The position numbers were made by a program, and so were the translations under genes. Below are positions 7,280-16,077 of a stretch of DNA of 64,000 bases, one piece after another. Location: positions 1 to 64,000 of the forward strand of contig JAFWNF010000005.1 in the NCBI GenBank assembly GCA_017510445.1, read 5' to 3'. Every line of letters starts with the position of its first letter. Within the stretch, counting starts at the first letter, position 1. Under the pieces are notes generated by a model. The model searched no databases and had not been told where the DNA came from. It saw nothing but the letters and a program-made list of their open reading frames with translations. Source of the DNA: Candidatus Saccharimonadota bacterium (GTDB taxonomy: Bacteria > Patescibacteriota > Saccharimonadia > Saccharimonadales > Saccharimonadaceae).

Positions 7280-7476
7280 CACTCAATCAGCTTGTTGGCG
7301 AATGTTGCGCACGAGAGAACTGCACGATAGACGGAAAAGAGTGCCCTTTTAAGAGAGAGTGCGATATCTTTGAGGACATCTATGGGCATCTCCCTCTTGA
7401 GATGAAGACTCTCTCAGAACGTGAGAAAACCGCAATTCTGATACGAATCAGAAAAAGTCTTGGAGGAGGAAATTGA
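7276..7476 (+). CDS. Small Cys-motif protein, divergent tandem family member 7
   Basis: 66 residues: MTLNQLVGECCARENC, then CPFKRECDIF and the segment YGHLPLEM resembling YDRLPEEL of member 5. ATGA overlap with the gene before. More divergent than the other copies. Confidence 0.7.
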   Translation: MTLNQLVGECCARENCTIDGKECPFKRECDIFEDIYGHLPLEMKTLSEREKTAILIRIRKSLGGGN

Positions 7477-7477
7477 A

Positions 7478-7636
7478 ATGGAAGAATATGTCACGAAAGA
7501 ACAGGCGATTTCTGTCTGCATGGCCATAATTGAGGATATCACTGGCTACAATTATGAGACAACGGTCCGAAGATGTTATGACGCGATTGAACCTGCTGAT
7601 GTCGTAGAGCGCAAGGAGGAAAAGTCTGATGGGTAA
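7478..7636 (+). CDS. 52-residue protein resembling small phage-type accessory proteins
   Basis: Starts at ATG 7478 after GGAGGAGG; begins MEEYVTKEQAISVC and ends VVERKEEKSDG. Organisation (short N-terminal element, helical middle, ending near VVE) resembles the small proteins common in Firmicutes phage genomes; this is pattern recognition, not a family assignment. Overlaps the next gene by 8 bases. Confidence 0.6.
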   Translation: MEEYVTKEQAISVCMAIIEDITGYNYETTVRRCYDAIEPADVVERKEEKSDG

Positions 7637-7892
7637 GTATATTGATACTGATGCCATAAAAAACGCAAACTTCCGAACTGGGCTCGGACTGAAAAAATTC
7701 ATTGATTCCCTTCCTGAGGACGAAGACGTCGTAAAAGTTACACGATGCCAGAAATGCGATCATTTTGATCCGCCGATCGATACGACTCTCACTTGGGGAA
7801 ATTTTGGCATATGCAAGGTCCATAATATGTTTAAGAGACCTACTGATTTTTGTAGTAATGCAAAACCGAAGGAGGTAAAAGATAATGGCTGA
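7629..7892 (+). CDS. Small zinc-ribbon-like protein of phage-type family
   Basis: 87 residues. Pattern: acidic helical N-terminus, VTRCQKCDHF near 53-62, then GICK and DFCS. This RCxxCxxF...GxC...FCS layout is typical of small putative metal-binding proteins in phage and mobile elements of Firmicutes. Closely followed by a second copy. Precise function unknown. Confidence 0.7.
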   Translation: MGKYIDTDAIKNANFRTGLGLKKFIDSLPEDEDVVKVTRCQKCDHFDPPIDTTLTWGNFGICKVHNMFKRPTDFCSNAKPKEVKDNG

Positions 7893-8157
7893 AAAATATG
7901 TCAAATTATCTACTTTAAACGATTACGACAAGTGGGCTGATATGCTCGAGGTTCCACTTGATGGAGATGCAAAAGCTTTGCTCAAATATGCTAACGAACG
8001 GGCAGTTGACAATGTCGTCGAAGTAACGCGTTGCTATGAATGTAAGTACGGCAAACCGCAGACTCAAGCAAGCTGCAACTATGTTGTTTGTACTGCCGAC
8101 AGAGATTACCCAGCTTGTGCTCCGACGTGGTTCTGTCCGAGAGGCAAACCGAAATAA
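7885..8157 (+). CDS. Small zinc-ribbon-like protein, second copy
   Basis: 90 residues; shares VEVTRCYECKYGKP and WFCPRGKPK with the preceding protein (VKVTRCQKCDHF, FCSNAKPK), so the two are probably tandem duplicates. Starts 8 bases inside the upstream gene with GGAGGTAAAAGATA upstream. Last gene of the island. Confidence 0.7.
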   Translation: MAEKYVKLSTLNDYDKWADMLEVPLDGDAKALLKYANERAVDNVVEVTRCYECKYGKPQTQASCNYVVCTADRDYPACAPTWFCPRGKPK

Positions 8158-8173
8158 AGAATAACCAACCGAC

Positions 8174-8203
8174 AAAAAAGGCCAGCTTTTCAGCTGGTCT
8201 TTT
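8174..8203 (+). terminator. Terminator closing the accessory island
   Basis: AAAAGGCCAGC-TTTTCA-GCTGGTCTTTTT between the plus-strand island and the convergent aminopeptidase gene; likely bidirectional. Confidence 0.8.
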
Positions 8204-10588
8204 TCATTTTAAAGCGTTCCAAACAGATTTTTGATCCATTTTGATAAGTTTAATTCGGGAAGAGATTTCAGTTTCCGCGATTTTTAGAGTACGACGGAGA
8301 ACTGGGACTTCTTTCATTTTTTCGAAGAAAGCAAAGAATTTCTCTGATTCTTCTTCAGTTTTTATCGTTCCGGCGGTATAACGAGGGTAATCTTCAATGG
8401 ACTTTTCGCCAGACATTTTTTCGACATATTCCCAGTTTTCGAAGAGCCATTTTAAAGCTTCTGTTTTTGATTTATGGTTTCGGCGAAGATAGATATAGAG
8501 ATAGAGATGATCTTGGGGCTTCACGATTTTTGGCTCTTTCAGAAGTTCAATTAGCCTCTTTACGCTTTTTTCTTTTCTGGCACTCGTTAGAGCGCAGAGG
8601 AGCGAGAATTTTAATTCTGGGTCAGAAACGGTTTGATAGTTTTCAAGATAAAAATCGAACGTTTCGTCTTCTTCAAAATAGAACTTCGCAGAAAGAACTG
8701 CGTAGCGAATTTCGGAATTAATTTTGAAGAAATCTTCATCGTAAAGACTTTTTAGTTCTTCAAGAACTGGCGAGTCTTCCGCATAGCGAGCAAGACTAAG
8801 AAGAGAAAGACGAAGACGATTATCATTGTCGGGTTCATCTTCTTTTGGGGTAACGCCAAGCCGAGTAAGATTCGGGGTTATTAATTCAACGATAAACTGT
8901 TTGAATTTCTTTTCTTCTTCTGTTTCTGGGTCGAAGAAGAGTTTTAAATCGGAGATAATTGAAATTAAAATATCCCAAACTGAGGCAGATTTCTCATCTT
9001 TGAATTTACCAAGCAGTTCGATGAGTGACGCGGAAGAAACGATAGAAGTTTTCGCGAGAAGCATACGGTCAACTAAGAGGCGAAGGCGCTGCTCGAGAGA
9101 GAGATTATCAAAATTTTCAATTTTTTCAGAAAATTCTGGTCCGCTGAGATTTAAAAGATAGTGGCCAGACATATCGTCTGTAATTTCAGGCAGTGGCCAC
9201 TTTGTTTCATCAGTTTCGCCAGAAAGTAAGAACCGCTGAGCGACACCATCAGTGATAACCGGATAGCCAGGTTGAGAAATCCAGGCATGCATGAACTCTT
9301 TTACGTTGAAATTGGTAAATTTCTGGAGTGCTTCCCAGAGGTCGTCACCAGAGGTGTTTTTATAGGCATGGACTTTGAAGTATTCTTTAATTCCTTCAAA
9401 AAACTGTTTTTCGCCCATCAGACGAATCAGCATCAACATTAAATGAGCACCTTTTGCATAGACAATTGCGCCATCGAAGAGAGTGGCAATTTCAGCAGGG
9501 TCGTTAACGTCCTGTCTAACAGATTGGACACCTTCGAGAGCATCGCGTCTTAAGGCCGAAAGACAATCGCCAGTGAAAAAGTCTTCCCAAATGTTATATT
9601 CGGGGTGAATTTTATTCACAGCAAAATATTCCATCACGCTTGCAAAACTCTCGTTCAGCCAAAGGTCATCCCACCATTTCATCGTCACGAGATTACCAAA
9701 CCACTGATGAGAAAGTTCATGAGAAATGGTAATTGCGACGGATTTTTTTGTATCAATCGGAGTTTTTTCGTCGGCGAGCAGGCAAGATTCACGATAAGTG
9801 ACAAGTCCCCAGTTTTCCATTGCGCCCGCTTCAAAATCTGGAATTGCGACTTGATCAAGTTTTTTCAAGGGGTAAGGTGTACCAAATAGTTCATCATAAA
9901 AATCAAGAGATTTTGAGGCAATTTCGTTCGCAAAGTCGATTGTTTCTTCCCTTTGGTTCATGGGAACAAAAGTAGTAATTTCTATGCCATGCTTATTTTT
10001 GATGGTTTTTGAGTGGAATTTGCCGACGACAAAGGCAAGAAGATAAGTGGACATAACAGGGGTCGGCTCGAAAAATGTTGTAATTTTTACAACGTTTTTG
10101 TCGGTGGATTTTTCTCTCTTTAGAACAGGGGTATTGGAAATAACAGCATCATCTTCATCTGGAACAGCAATATCAAGTTCAAAAATGGCCTTAGCGGATG
10201 GTTCGTCAATACAGGGGAAACATTCGCGCGCGTAGTGGGATTCGAATTGAGTCGAAATTATTTTCTCTTCTCTGTTTTCGTGTTTATAAGTGCTCAGATA
10301 CGCGCCCTGCATATTTTCGTTCAAAGCGCCGTGGAACCCTATTTCGATAGTTAAATCGTCCGAAGGGGCGTTTTTCAGCGTCAAAACGCCATCTTCTAGC
10401 TCAAAAACAGCATTTTCACCATTTATTCTAACGAAATCCACTTCTGTTCCGACACAGTGAAACTTGATAGTTTCCGATTTGGATTTTCCAAAAACTTCAA
10501 CCGTTCCCTGACGAGTTTTCTGGTGTTTATTAAGATTGAGATGAAGTTTATAGGTTTTTGGTACAAAAAAATCTAAAAGTCGTTCCAT
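8204..10588 (-). CDS. M1-family zinc aminopeptidase
   Basis: 794 residues. Removes N-terminal amino acids from peptides. Diagnostic motifs are complete: GAMEN at 255-259 (substrate recognition), HELSH at 290-294 with E313 as third zinc ligand, and downstream helical C-terminal domain. Resembles the ERAP/tricorn-interacting-factor branch rather than E. coli PepN. No signal peptide, so probably cytoplasmic peptide recycling. AAGGTGG precedes the ATG, and the gene starts 1 base after the stop of the thioredoxin-like gene, so it is the last gene of a three-gene unit (rhodanese, thioredoxin-like, aminopeptidase). For an amino-acid auxotroph it would release amino acids from imported peptides. Confidence 0.95.
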   Translation of the reverse strand: MERLLDFFVPKTYKLHLNLNKHQKTRQGTVEVFGKSKSETIKFHCVGTEVDFVRINGENAVFELEDGVLTLKNAPSDDLTIEIGFHGALNENMQGAYLSTYKHENREEKIISTQFESHYARECFPCIDEPSAKAIFELDIAVPDEDDAVISNTPVLKREKSTDKNVVKITTFFEPTPVMSTYLLAFVVGKFHSKTIKNKHGIEITTFVPMNQREETIDFANEIASKSLDFYDELFGTPYPLKKLDQVAIPDFEAGAMENWGLVTYRESCLLADEKTPIDTKKSVAITISHELSHQWFGNLVTMKWWDDLWLNESFASVMEYFAVNKIHPEYNIWEDFFTGDCLSALRRDALEGVQSVRQDVNDPAEIATLFDGAIVYAKGAHLMLMLIRLMGEKQFFEGIKEYFKVHAYKNTSGDDLWEALQKFTNFNVKEFMHAWISQPGYPVITDGVAQRFLLSGETDETKWPLPEITDDMSGHYLLNLSGPEFSEKIENFDNLSLEQRLRLLVDRMLLAKTSIVSSASLIELLGKFKDEKSASVWDILISIISDLKLFFDPETEEEKKFKQFIVELITPNLTRLGVTPKEDEPDNDNRLRLSLLSLARYAEDSPVLEELKSLYDEDFFKINSEIRYAVLSAKFYFEEDETFDFYLENYQTVSDPELKFSLLCALTSARKEKSVKRLIELLKEPKIVKPQDHLYLYIYLRRNHKSKTEALKWLFENWEYVEKMSGEKSIEDYPRYTAGTIKTEEESEKFFAFFEKMKEVPVLRRTLKIAETEISSRIKLIKMDQKSVWNALK

Positions 10589-10589
10589 T

Positions 10590-11069
10590 TTACCACCTTA
10601 TATATTTATTGAGCCAATCTTCTAAATCGACTTTGGTTTTATAACGTTCAGTATCTTCGTCGGCATCGGCTTTCAACCAAGATTTTATCTCTCCTTGTCC
10701 GACGATTACTAAGGACGGATAGAATTTTACATATTCAGACATTGAGGTTTCGCGAGCATCTGAAAACATAATGCGATAAACTTTGAAGTTTCTTTCCTTT
10801 TGAATCTCTTCAAGATTTTTCCTAAGCCCCTCGGCGGTAATACAGCCACTTTGGTCGACAAAAACGAGAAAAGATTTTTTTTCGTTAAGGAGTTTTTCAT
10901 ATTCTTCGCCGGTGATATCAATATATTCTGTCGAACCAAGCTGATCTGAGTCTAGTGAAAATTTTTGGTTTGAAAGTGCGGTAATTATCAGGCCAACGGC
11001 GCCGATAACTAAAAAAACTGCGCCGAGAATAACAACGAATTTGCGGTTTTTCGATAACTTTTTATTCAC
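10590..11069 (-). CDS. Membrane-anchored thioredoxin-like protein with a single active-site Cys
   Basis: 159 residues with a GTG start, 8 bases inside the preceding gene. One membrane helix at about 12-32; the rest resembles a thioredoxin fold (FLVFVDQSGC, later YPSLVIVGQGE). The expected CxxC is reduced to GCITA, so the second redox Cys is missing; it cannot work as a classical dithiol oxidoreductase. It may hold a mixed disulfide or be structural. Coupled to a membrane-anchored rhodanese upstream. Confidence 0.65.
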   Translation of the reverse strand: MNKKLSKNRKFVVILGAVFLVIGAVGLIITALSNQKFSLDSDQLGSTEYIDITGEEYEKLLNEKKSFLVFVDQSGCITAEGLRKNLEEIQKERNFKVYRIMFSDARETSMSEYVKFYPSLVIVGQGEIKSWLKADADEDTERYKTKVDLEDWLNKYIRW

Positions 11070-11820
11070 TTTTGACCTTTGTTAGTTTTGAAAAATCGAT
11101 GTTGTGGTAGGCAACTTTCCAAAAATCATAGACGGTTCTGCCGTCAGAAGTTTTACGTTCGGTTTTGATATCGTTATTGCCTTCGTAGCTCCAATAGGCA
11201 CCAGCGTTATAAATTTTATTTTCATCCCAGCCAAGAGCAACAAGCATTTGTTTTGTAATGCCAGCATAACCACCGCCACCACACATCAAAATAATATTTT
11301 TGTCTTTTGGGAAAAGATATTCTAGAATATCCATTGATTCTTCATAATTTGCGGTATAGCTCCCGTCACTATGAAGTTTAAAGAGCGTTTCTCCTTCATA
11401 GAGCCCATCGACGTTTTCAGTCTTTTTTATTTCGCGATACTCCTCAGAAAAGCCGGAGAGATAAGGATAAGGAACAACTTCAAAACCACGAAGAAAACCA
11501 GTTAGATAACGACTTCCACCTTTGTTCTCCCAGCTCGCTGTATCTTCGAGCATCAGCATCATACGATAAACCGTATCTTCACGATCAAGATAGTTGTCAA
11601 TTGTGGTTTCGTTGATGTTTTTGTCGATGTAAAACTTTTCGCCACGTATCCCGTCCGCGAGTTCAGGTTTTGGCAGTGGTGCAAGCGTATTATTGTTTCT
11701 GTTTAGGTCGTTATTGATAAAAAATCCGATCAAAAAACCGACCGCAACACAAATCACAACCGCTAAAATAACCGACAATAATTCTTTAAAGGCCTTCTTA
11801 TCTTTTTTGGTTTTTTTCAT
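11062..11820 (-). CDS. Membrane-anchored rhodanese-like protein
   Basis: 252 residues from the ATG at 11820 (GAGGAG 4 bases upstream; an earlier in-frame start at 11832 overlaps that site). Membrane helix near 15-38, then an extracytoplasmic domain ending in a rhodanese-type active loop, IILMCGGGGYAG, with the catalytic Cys and a YAGITKQMLVALGW helix. Rhodaneses move sulfane sulfur; here the location outside the membrane together with the thioredoxin-like neighbour suggests a role in envelope thiol chemistry (inference). Confidence 0.7.
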   Translation of the reverse strand: MKKTKKDKKAFKELLSVILAVVICVAVGFLIGFFINNDLNRNNNTLAPLPKPELADGIRGEKFYIDKNINETTIDNYLDREDTVYRMMLMLEDTASWENKGGSRYLTGFLRGFEVVPYPYLSGFSEEYREIKKTENVDGLYEGETLFKLHSDGSYTANYEESMDILEYLFPKDKNIILMCGGGGYAGITKQMLVALGWDENKIYNAGAYWSYEGNNDIKTERKTSDGRTVYDFWKVAYHNIDFSKLTKVKSE

Positions 11821-11850
11821 ATTACTCCTCACTTTTATGCTTTTATTTTA

Positions 11851-12597
11851 TCATAATTCAACACCAACCGCAGGTTCGTTGGGACAATTCAAAAGAATCT
11901 TTTCGGCCATATCGTGTTCGGCTTGAGAAACCCAAAGATGATATTTGTATTTTACGGAAATTTGGCGGGCGACATACTGACAGCGAAAGGTTTTGTTTGA
12001 TGGGAGCCAGCTCGCTGCATCACCGTCAGATTTTTTCTGGTTAGTCGATGCATCAACGGCAAGAAGATTTAAAGGATCGGTTGCGAGATTATATCTTTCG
12101 TCTTTTGAAATGTTTTGAGCGCCTTTTTGCCACGCATCCGAAAGCGCCACGACGTGATCGATTTGAATGCCAGATGAAAAATCGGATTTTTCGTGAAAAA
12201 CCATATGTGAACCAGTATATGGTTCGTCGAATTCGCCAGAAACGACAGTGCAATTATCACTTCCAAGCACTGCCGTCTCGCCCATTTCGCGTTTTATAAT
12301 TCTTTGGCGCAAGCTACACCCGTCGATTGTCGGCCAAGTTGAATAAAATTCGTCGCGCGAATATCCTGTTTTTGGTGCACGGCCCTTTATTTCTAGTTTT
12401 TCTAAGACTTCTGTGGCCTTTGGTGAATTTTCGTCGGGTTTTGTAACAGCAACTGCATCAAAATTCGAACTTTGATTTTCTGGAGTATCCGCAAGAATGT
12501 ATTCTGTCTCATAACTTTCTGGATTAACAATTAGCCACCAAGCAACGCCACCAATGATGAACAATATGCTTAAAACTCGACGAAATCTATACTTCAT
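11851..12597 (-). CDS. Secreted or membrane-anchored HNH nuclease (DUF1524/GmrSD-type)
   Basis: 248 residues. N-terminal membrane helix (about 8-26), then a domain with IDHVVALSDAWQKGA, NLLAVDASTNQKKSD and WLPSNKTFRCQYVARQ, which matches the HNH-type nuclease domain found in many secreted actinobacterial proteins (His of the DHV motif, Asn of NLLAV, Asn/Lys of NQKKSD). Disulfide-capable Cys pairs fit an extracellular location. In a host-dependent organism it could degrade external DNA for nucleotide salvage; that role is inferred. Confidence 0.8.
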   Translation of the reverse strand: MKYRFRRVLSILFIIGGVAWWLIVNPESYETEYILADTPENQSSNFDAVAVTKPDENSPKATEVLEKLEIKGRAPKTGYSRDEFYSTWPTIDGCSLRQRIIKREMGETAVLGSDNCTVVSGEFDEPYTGSHMVFHEKSDFSSGIQIDHVVALSDAWQKGAQNISKDERYNLATDPLNLLAVDASTNQKKSDGDAASWLPSNKTFRCQYVARQISVKYKYHLWVSQAEHDMAEKILLNCPNEPAVGVEL

Positions 12598-12616
12598 ATT
12601 TTTAAGATATCATATT

Positions 12617-13672
12617 TTAGTATTCTTGGATAAGCTTATTGAAAACAAAAAGTTTTTTCGAGATACTATGGATAATTTTTTCGTAATCATTCTCTCCTTC
12701 TTCCGTCAAAACGACGACAATATATGGACTATCAGTTAAAACTATACCAACGTCATGGAAAACGTTTCCCCAAAATCCATATTTATGCATCGTGGGAATG
12801 TTGTCGTCAAATTTTATATAGTTTTCTTCGTCGTTCACAAAATAACTTTTAAACTCAGAGCCACGGCTGGATGTATTAACAAAATCCCAAATTTTTTTCC
12901 ATAGAATAATCTGGTTTTTGACCGTCGTATCGCTAAAATATGCGTTACTCCTATCAGTCATAAAGTTTTCCAGTCCCAGCTCTTCTCCATATTTCCTTAA
13001 ATTAGTTAGCCCAATTCGATCCGCTATGGCAAAATACGCATCGTTATCACTTATAGAAATAGCGGACCTTATCTGCTGTTTTTCTTTATCATTTAGGCTA
13101 AGTTTTTCGTAGGCGTAGAGCCCAGCAACTGGTTTAATCAGGCTTGCACCATAGTATTCATGACTCGCATTGTAATAATAGGTAAAGCTTTTATCGAAAT
13201 TATAAAAACCAATGCTTACTTTCCAATTTTTTTCTTTTATGTAATTTTCGAGCGACCTCAGATAAAAATTTGGGTCTTTCGTGGCAAAATTATATTCTTT
13301 TTCGACGATTATTTTTCTTTTGACTATAGTCTTATTATCACTATCATCAACGACTGAATATTCTATATAATATTCTCCAGATTTATCATTATTAACTTCT
13401 CCTTCTACTTTAACTCGACCAGTAATATCTTCGCCGTTATCGGTAGCGCAAAACCCTGGTTCGTTATATTCTTCGCCAGCAAGAATTGTTACAGTTTTTT
13501 TACCAAAAAGAACTATTTCTGGCGCGGTTTTATCAATGATAATTTCATCAACGGTTTTGTAGTTTAAAAAAGCTAAGAAAAAAATCGCCATCAAAATACA
13601 AACTAAGAAAAATGTTCGGAAAATAATCCGTGTTTGATACTTTCTTCGTCGTTTTTTATCTTTTATTTTCAT
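12617..13672 (-). CDS. Membrane-anchored serine hydrolase of the class A beta-lactamase fold with Ig-like domain
   Basis: 351 residues. Basic N-terminus and membrane helix (about 17-37), a bacterial Ig-like domain at about 48-125 (DUF5011-type, APEIVLFGKKTVTILAGEEY), then a beta-lactamase-like domain. All three active-site elements are visible: S177-L-I-K180 (SxxK), SDN at 208-210, and HKYG at 296-299 in place of KTG. The family contains beta-lactamases and peptidoglycan-active hydrolases; the Ig domain and membrane anchor favour a cell-wall role. A TATACT -10 box leaves a leader of only about 2 bases. Confidence 0.85.
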   Translation of the reverse strand: MKIKDKKRRRKYQTRIIFRTFFLVCILMAIFFLAFLNYKTVDEIIIDKTAPEIVLFGKKTVTILAGEEYNEPGFCATDNGEDITGRVKVEGEVNNDKSGEYYIEYSVVDDSDNKTIVKRKIIVEKEYNFATKDPNFYLRSLENYIKEKNWKVSIGFYNFDKSFTYYYNASHEYYGASLIKPVAGLYAYEKLSLNDKEKQQIRSAISISDNDAYFAIADRIGLTNLRKYGEELGLENFMTDRSNAYFSDTTVKNQIILWKKIWDFVNTSSRGSEFKSYFVNDEENYIKFDDNIPTMHKYGFWGNVFHDVGIVLTDSPYIVVVLTEEGENDYEKIIHSISKKLFVFNKLIQEY

Positions 13673-13691
13673 CTGATTTGAGTATACAATA

Positions 13692-13718
13692 AAAAAGAGC
13701 CCGTAGGCTCTTTTTTAT
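13692..13718. terminator. Bidirectional-looking terminator
   Basis: AAAAAAGAGCC-CGTA-GGCTCTTTTTT, a perfect 11-base stem between the DUF5684 gene and the hydrolase gene. Confidence 0.85.
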
Positions 13719-13720
13719 GG

Positions 13721-14347
13721 TTATTCAACTGTTTCTGTTTTTTTGGCTTCTTTAGACTTAATGTATTTTATATCTTTACTACAGCCAAGAATCATGTAGA
13801 AGATTGGCGCAAGAAGAATTAGACCGACAGCGAACCCGCCAGTTTTGCCGAAGGCTTTGGCAATTTTGACGTTTAAAATTACGCTTAACACAAACTGGAA
13901 GATCATACCAGCTATCATAAGAAGAACTGCACCGATTATACTAATAATACCCGTAGCTACGAAGGAATTAGAGCTAGATGAACCGTTAGCGAAAACAAAG
14001 GCCATCACGCCAAACCCAATTAAAGCGACTACGCCAATTGTCGTTAGGGCAACTGGGATAAGTGAAATCCAAAACCATTTCTTTTCCCAAAAAACTTTGT
14101 AAAGCGTGTAGCTATTATAAAAAGGTATGAGCGCTTTCCAACCCTGCTCGCCAGCTTTTTCAAGAATCTTCCATGTGCCAATAATTACAAGAATCGCTGT
14201 AGCGAGCGAAAATAAATTTGAAAACATGCTACTCATAGCAGATATAGCTGACAGTCCATCGAAGGCTGAACTTGGAACTGTTGAGCTTGGTGCGATAAGC
14301 CTACTACTAGGAGCCACAACGTCAGCTAAAATTGATAAGGTGTTCAT
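13721..14347 (-). CDS. DUF5684-type polytopic membrane protein
   Basis: 208 residues with four to five membrane helices. Contains GWKALIPFYNSYTLYKVFW (about 69-87), the hallmark of the DUF5684 family, in which the segment IPxYN follows the first helix. Function of the family is not established. The stop of the PAP2 gene overlaps this start by one base (TAATG), indicating translational coupling. Confidence 0.75.
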   Translation of the reverse strand: MNTLSILADVVAPSSRLIAPSSTVPSSAFDGLSAISAMSSMFSNLFSLATAILVIIGTWKILEKAGEQGWKALIPFYNSYTLYKVFWEKKWFWISLIPVALTTIGVVALIGFGVMAFVFANGSSSSNSFVATGIISIIGAVLLMIAGMIFQFVLSVILNVKIAKAFGKTGGFAVGLILLAPIFYMILGCSKDIKYIKSKEAKKTETVE

Positions 14348-15129
14348 TATTTCTTTCCTTGTTTAGTTTTTTCTATTTTATCATGTTTATGACAAATCTT
14401 TAAAAGGACGCCGTGATAAATCAAGACGTAGCTTGTTGCAATAAGAAGTCCTCCGATGATATCGGTGGCCCAATGCACACCTGAAAGGAATCTGCCGGCA
14501 ACAATAAATGCCGTAAGGAAAGCCAGACAAGCGTTTAGATATCTTAAAGGTTTTTTGTCGCTATAAACGACCCGATTAAGAAAAATAATACCAAAGGAAA
14601 TACAGATCGTAAGCAAAGTATGGGACGAAGGATAGGAAGCCTCGAGTTCGCCGTCGATTTTGAACGGGCGAACATTTAGATTTAGTTTTTCAAAAATGAA
14701 ATATGTGACAAAAGTGACAACGAGAAGTCCAGCAAAAACGAAGAGGCCCTTTTCGACTTTTTTGAAACTTTTGTTTTTGATAAGCTGAATAAAACCAAGA
14801 ATACAATAGCAAAGGACAACGAGAAATGGAAGATAGCCGAGGTAGTTGGTGATTTTGTAGAGGATATAATTGGAAGAAATCTTATCACGGACAGGTAAAT
14901 TTAGACTGGCAAAGCTAATTGTCGTTTCGCCACACGTGTTGACAACGTCAGCACAAGTTGGGCAGGAAGCAGTATAACAACAGCCAGTGTTTTCTTTTGG
15001 CGTTTCGCCGGAAATGCAGGTTGGCATGAAAGAACGATTATCGATTTTTAGCGCAATTAGACCAGTAAAAATAATAGAAATGACAAGCAGGGCTATCCCG
15101 CAAATTAAAAATGATTTTGACTTTTTCAT
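14347..15129 (-). CDS. PAP2-family membrane phosphatase
   Basis: 260 residues, about six membrane helices. The phosphatase signature is complete: KLNLNVRP (motif 1), YPSSHT (motif 2) and SGVHWATD (motif 3). Such enzymes dephosphorylate undecaprenyl diphosphate or phosphatidic acid. Unusual is a Cys-rich extracytoplasmic loop after the first helix (CISGETPKENTGCCYTASC and more), which could carry disulfides. Likely substrate here is a lipid carrier phosphate (inference). Confidence 0.85.
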   Translation of the reverse strand: MKKSKSFLICGIALLVISIIFTGLIALKIDNRSFMPTCISGETPKENTGCCYTASCPTCADVVNTCGETTISFASLNLPVRDKISSNYILYKITNYLGYLPFLVVLCYCILGFIQLIKNKSFKKVEKGLFVFAGLLVVTFVTYFIFEKLNLNVRPFKIDGELEASYPSSHTLLTICISFGIIFLNRVVYSDKKPLRYLNACLAFLTAFIVAGRFLSGVHWATDIIGGLLIATSYVLIYHGVLLKICHKHDKIEKTKQGKK

Positions 15130-15152
15130 AAAAAGCTCCCGATTTATTTAGA

Positions 15153-15989
15153 TTAATAAACGTCCTCTATATAGGGGTAGTCAACTTCCTGCGCAGTTTG
15201 GCAATTGAAGGTTGTTGGGTCGTACTCTCTTTCACATTCTTCGATTTCGGCATCGCAAGTAGTGGGCATATGGTCACAGACAACTTCCCCATAGATTTCG
15301 TATAATAAATCGTCGAGCATGGAGTTTCCGGTTGCGCGATAGTCGATTGATTGACAATTTGTTATATCACCATCCGTACAATTTGTTACTTCTTCATCTT
15401 CGGTCGTTTCAGGTTTACTAGACACGGCAATCATATCCAACGCCTCAGTCAATGCTTCTTGATTATAATTCTCATCGCGTGTAATCCACCAGACTTTTTT
15501 CAGCTCTTTTTCGGTTAAAACGACAGAATATTCGTCTCCTGAACAAGAAGGGCCGTCAGCCAGCGCGCCACATGTTTCGCGAGTTAGCAACAATTCACCA
15601 GATTCATAATTAAGACTAATGTCGTAAGTAGTCGTAGGCTCATTGTTATTTGAAAAATTATATTCTAGCGTTCCGGAATAAAGTTTTTCGGTTGGAATTG
15701 GCTCTGGTTCGATTGGGGTTTTTTCTAAAGTTTCGATTTTTGCCTTTAGATCGGAAACTTCGGATTTTAAAGTTGAATTTTGGAGAAATTCAAAAACGCC
15801 GAACGTCAGGCTTCCGACGGTCAGAATGATTAAAATAATAAGTGGGATTTTTAATTTGTTTTTTGATTTCGCTGGTGTCGTCTCGCTCGGCATTTCTATG
15901 CTAGGCTGAGCTTCAGGCTGATAATTTGCTGGGGTTTGGGGTTGAATGTTTTGGTTTTCAAAATTTTGGGGTTGAAAATTGTTATCCAT
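15153..15989 (-). CDS. Membrane-anchored extracytoplasmic protein of unknown function, leaderless
   Basis: 278 residues starting MDNNFQPQNFENQN at 15989; the TATAAT at 15996-16001 puts transcription start exactly on this ATG. Gln/Pro/Asn-rich cytoplasmic tail (1-45), one membrane helix (about 48-70), a short coiled coil (LKSEVSDLKAKIETLEK) and a beta-rich outer domain with about ten Cys, likely disulfide-bonded. No known family. Divergent from the operator-controlled gene at 16139. Confidence 0.75.
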   Translation of the reverse strand: MDNNFQPQNFENQNIQPQTPANYQPEAQPSIEMPSETTPAKSKNKLKIPLIILIILTVGSLTFGVFEFLQNSTLKSEVSDLKAKIETLEKTPIEPEPIPTEKLYSGTLEYNFSNNNEPTTTYDISLNYESGELLLTRETCGALADGPSCSGDEYSVVLTEKELKKVWWITRDENYNQEALTEALDMIAVSSKPETTEDEEVTNCTDGDITNCQSIDYRATGNSMLDDLLYEIYGEVVCDHMPTTCDAEIEECEREYDPTTFNCQTAQEVDYPYIEDVY

Positions 15990-16077
15990 GGAGTAATTAT
16001 AACATTCTTTTATAAGTTTTATTATTTTCCTTTTATGTTTATTTTTTAAAAAAGCCCACATTTAGTGTATTTTCCTA

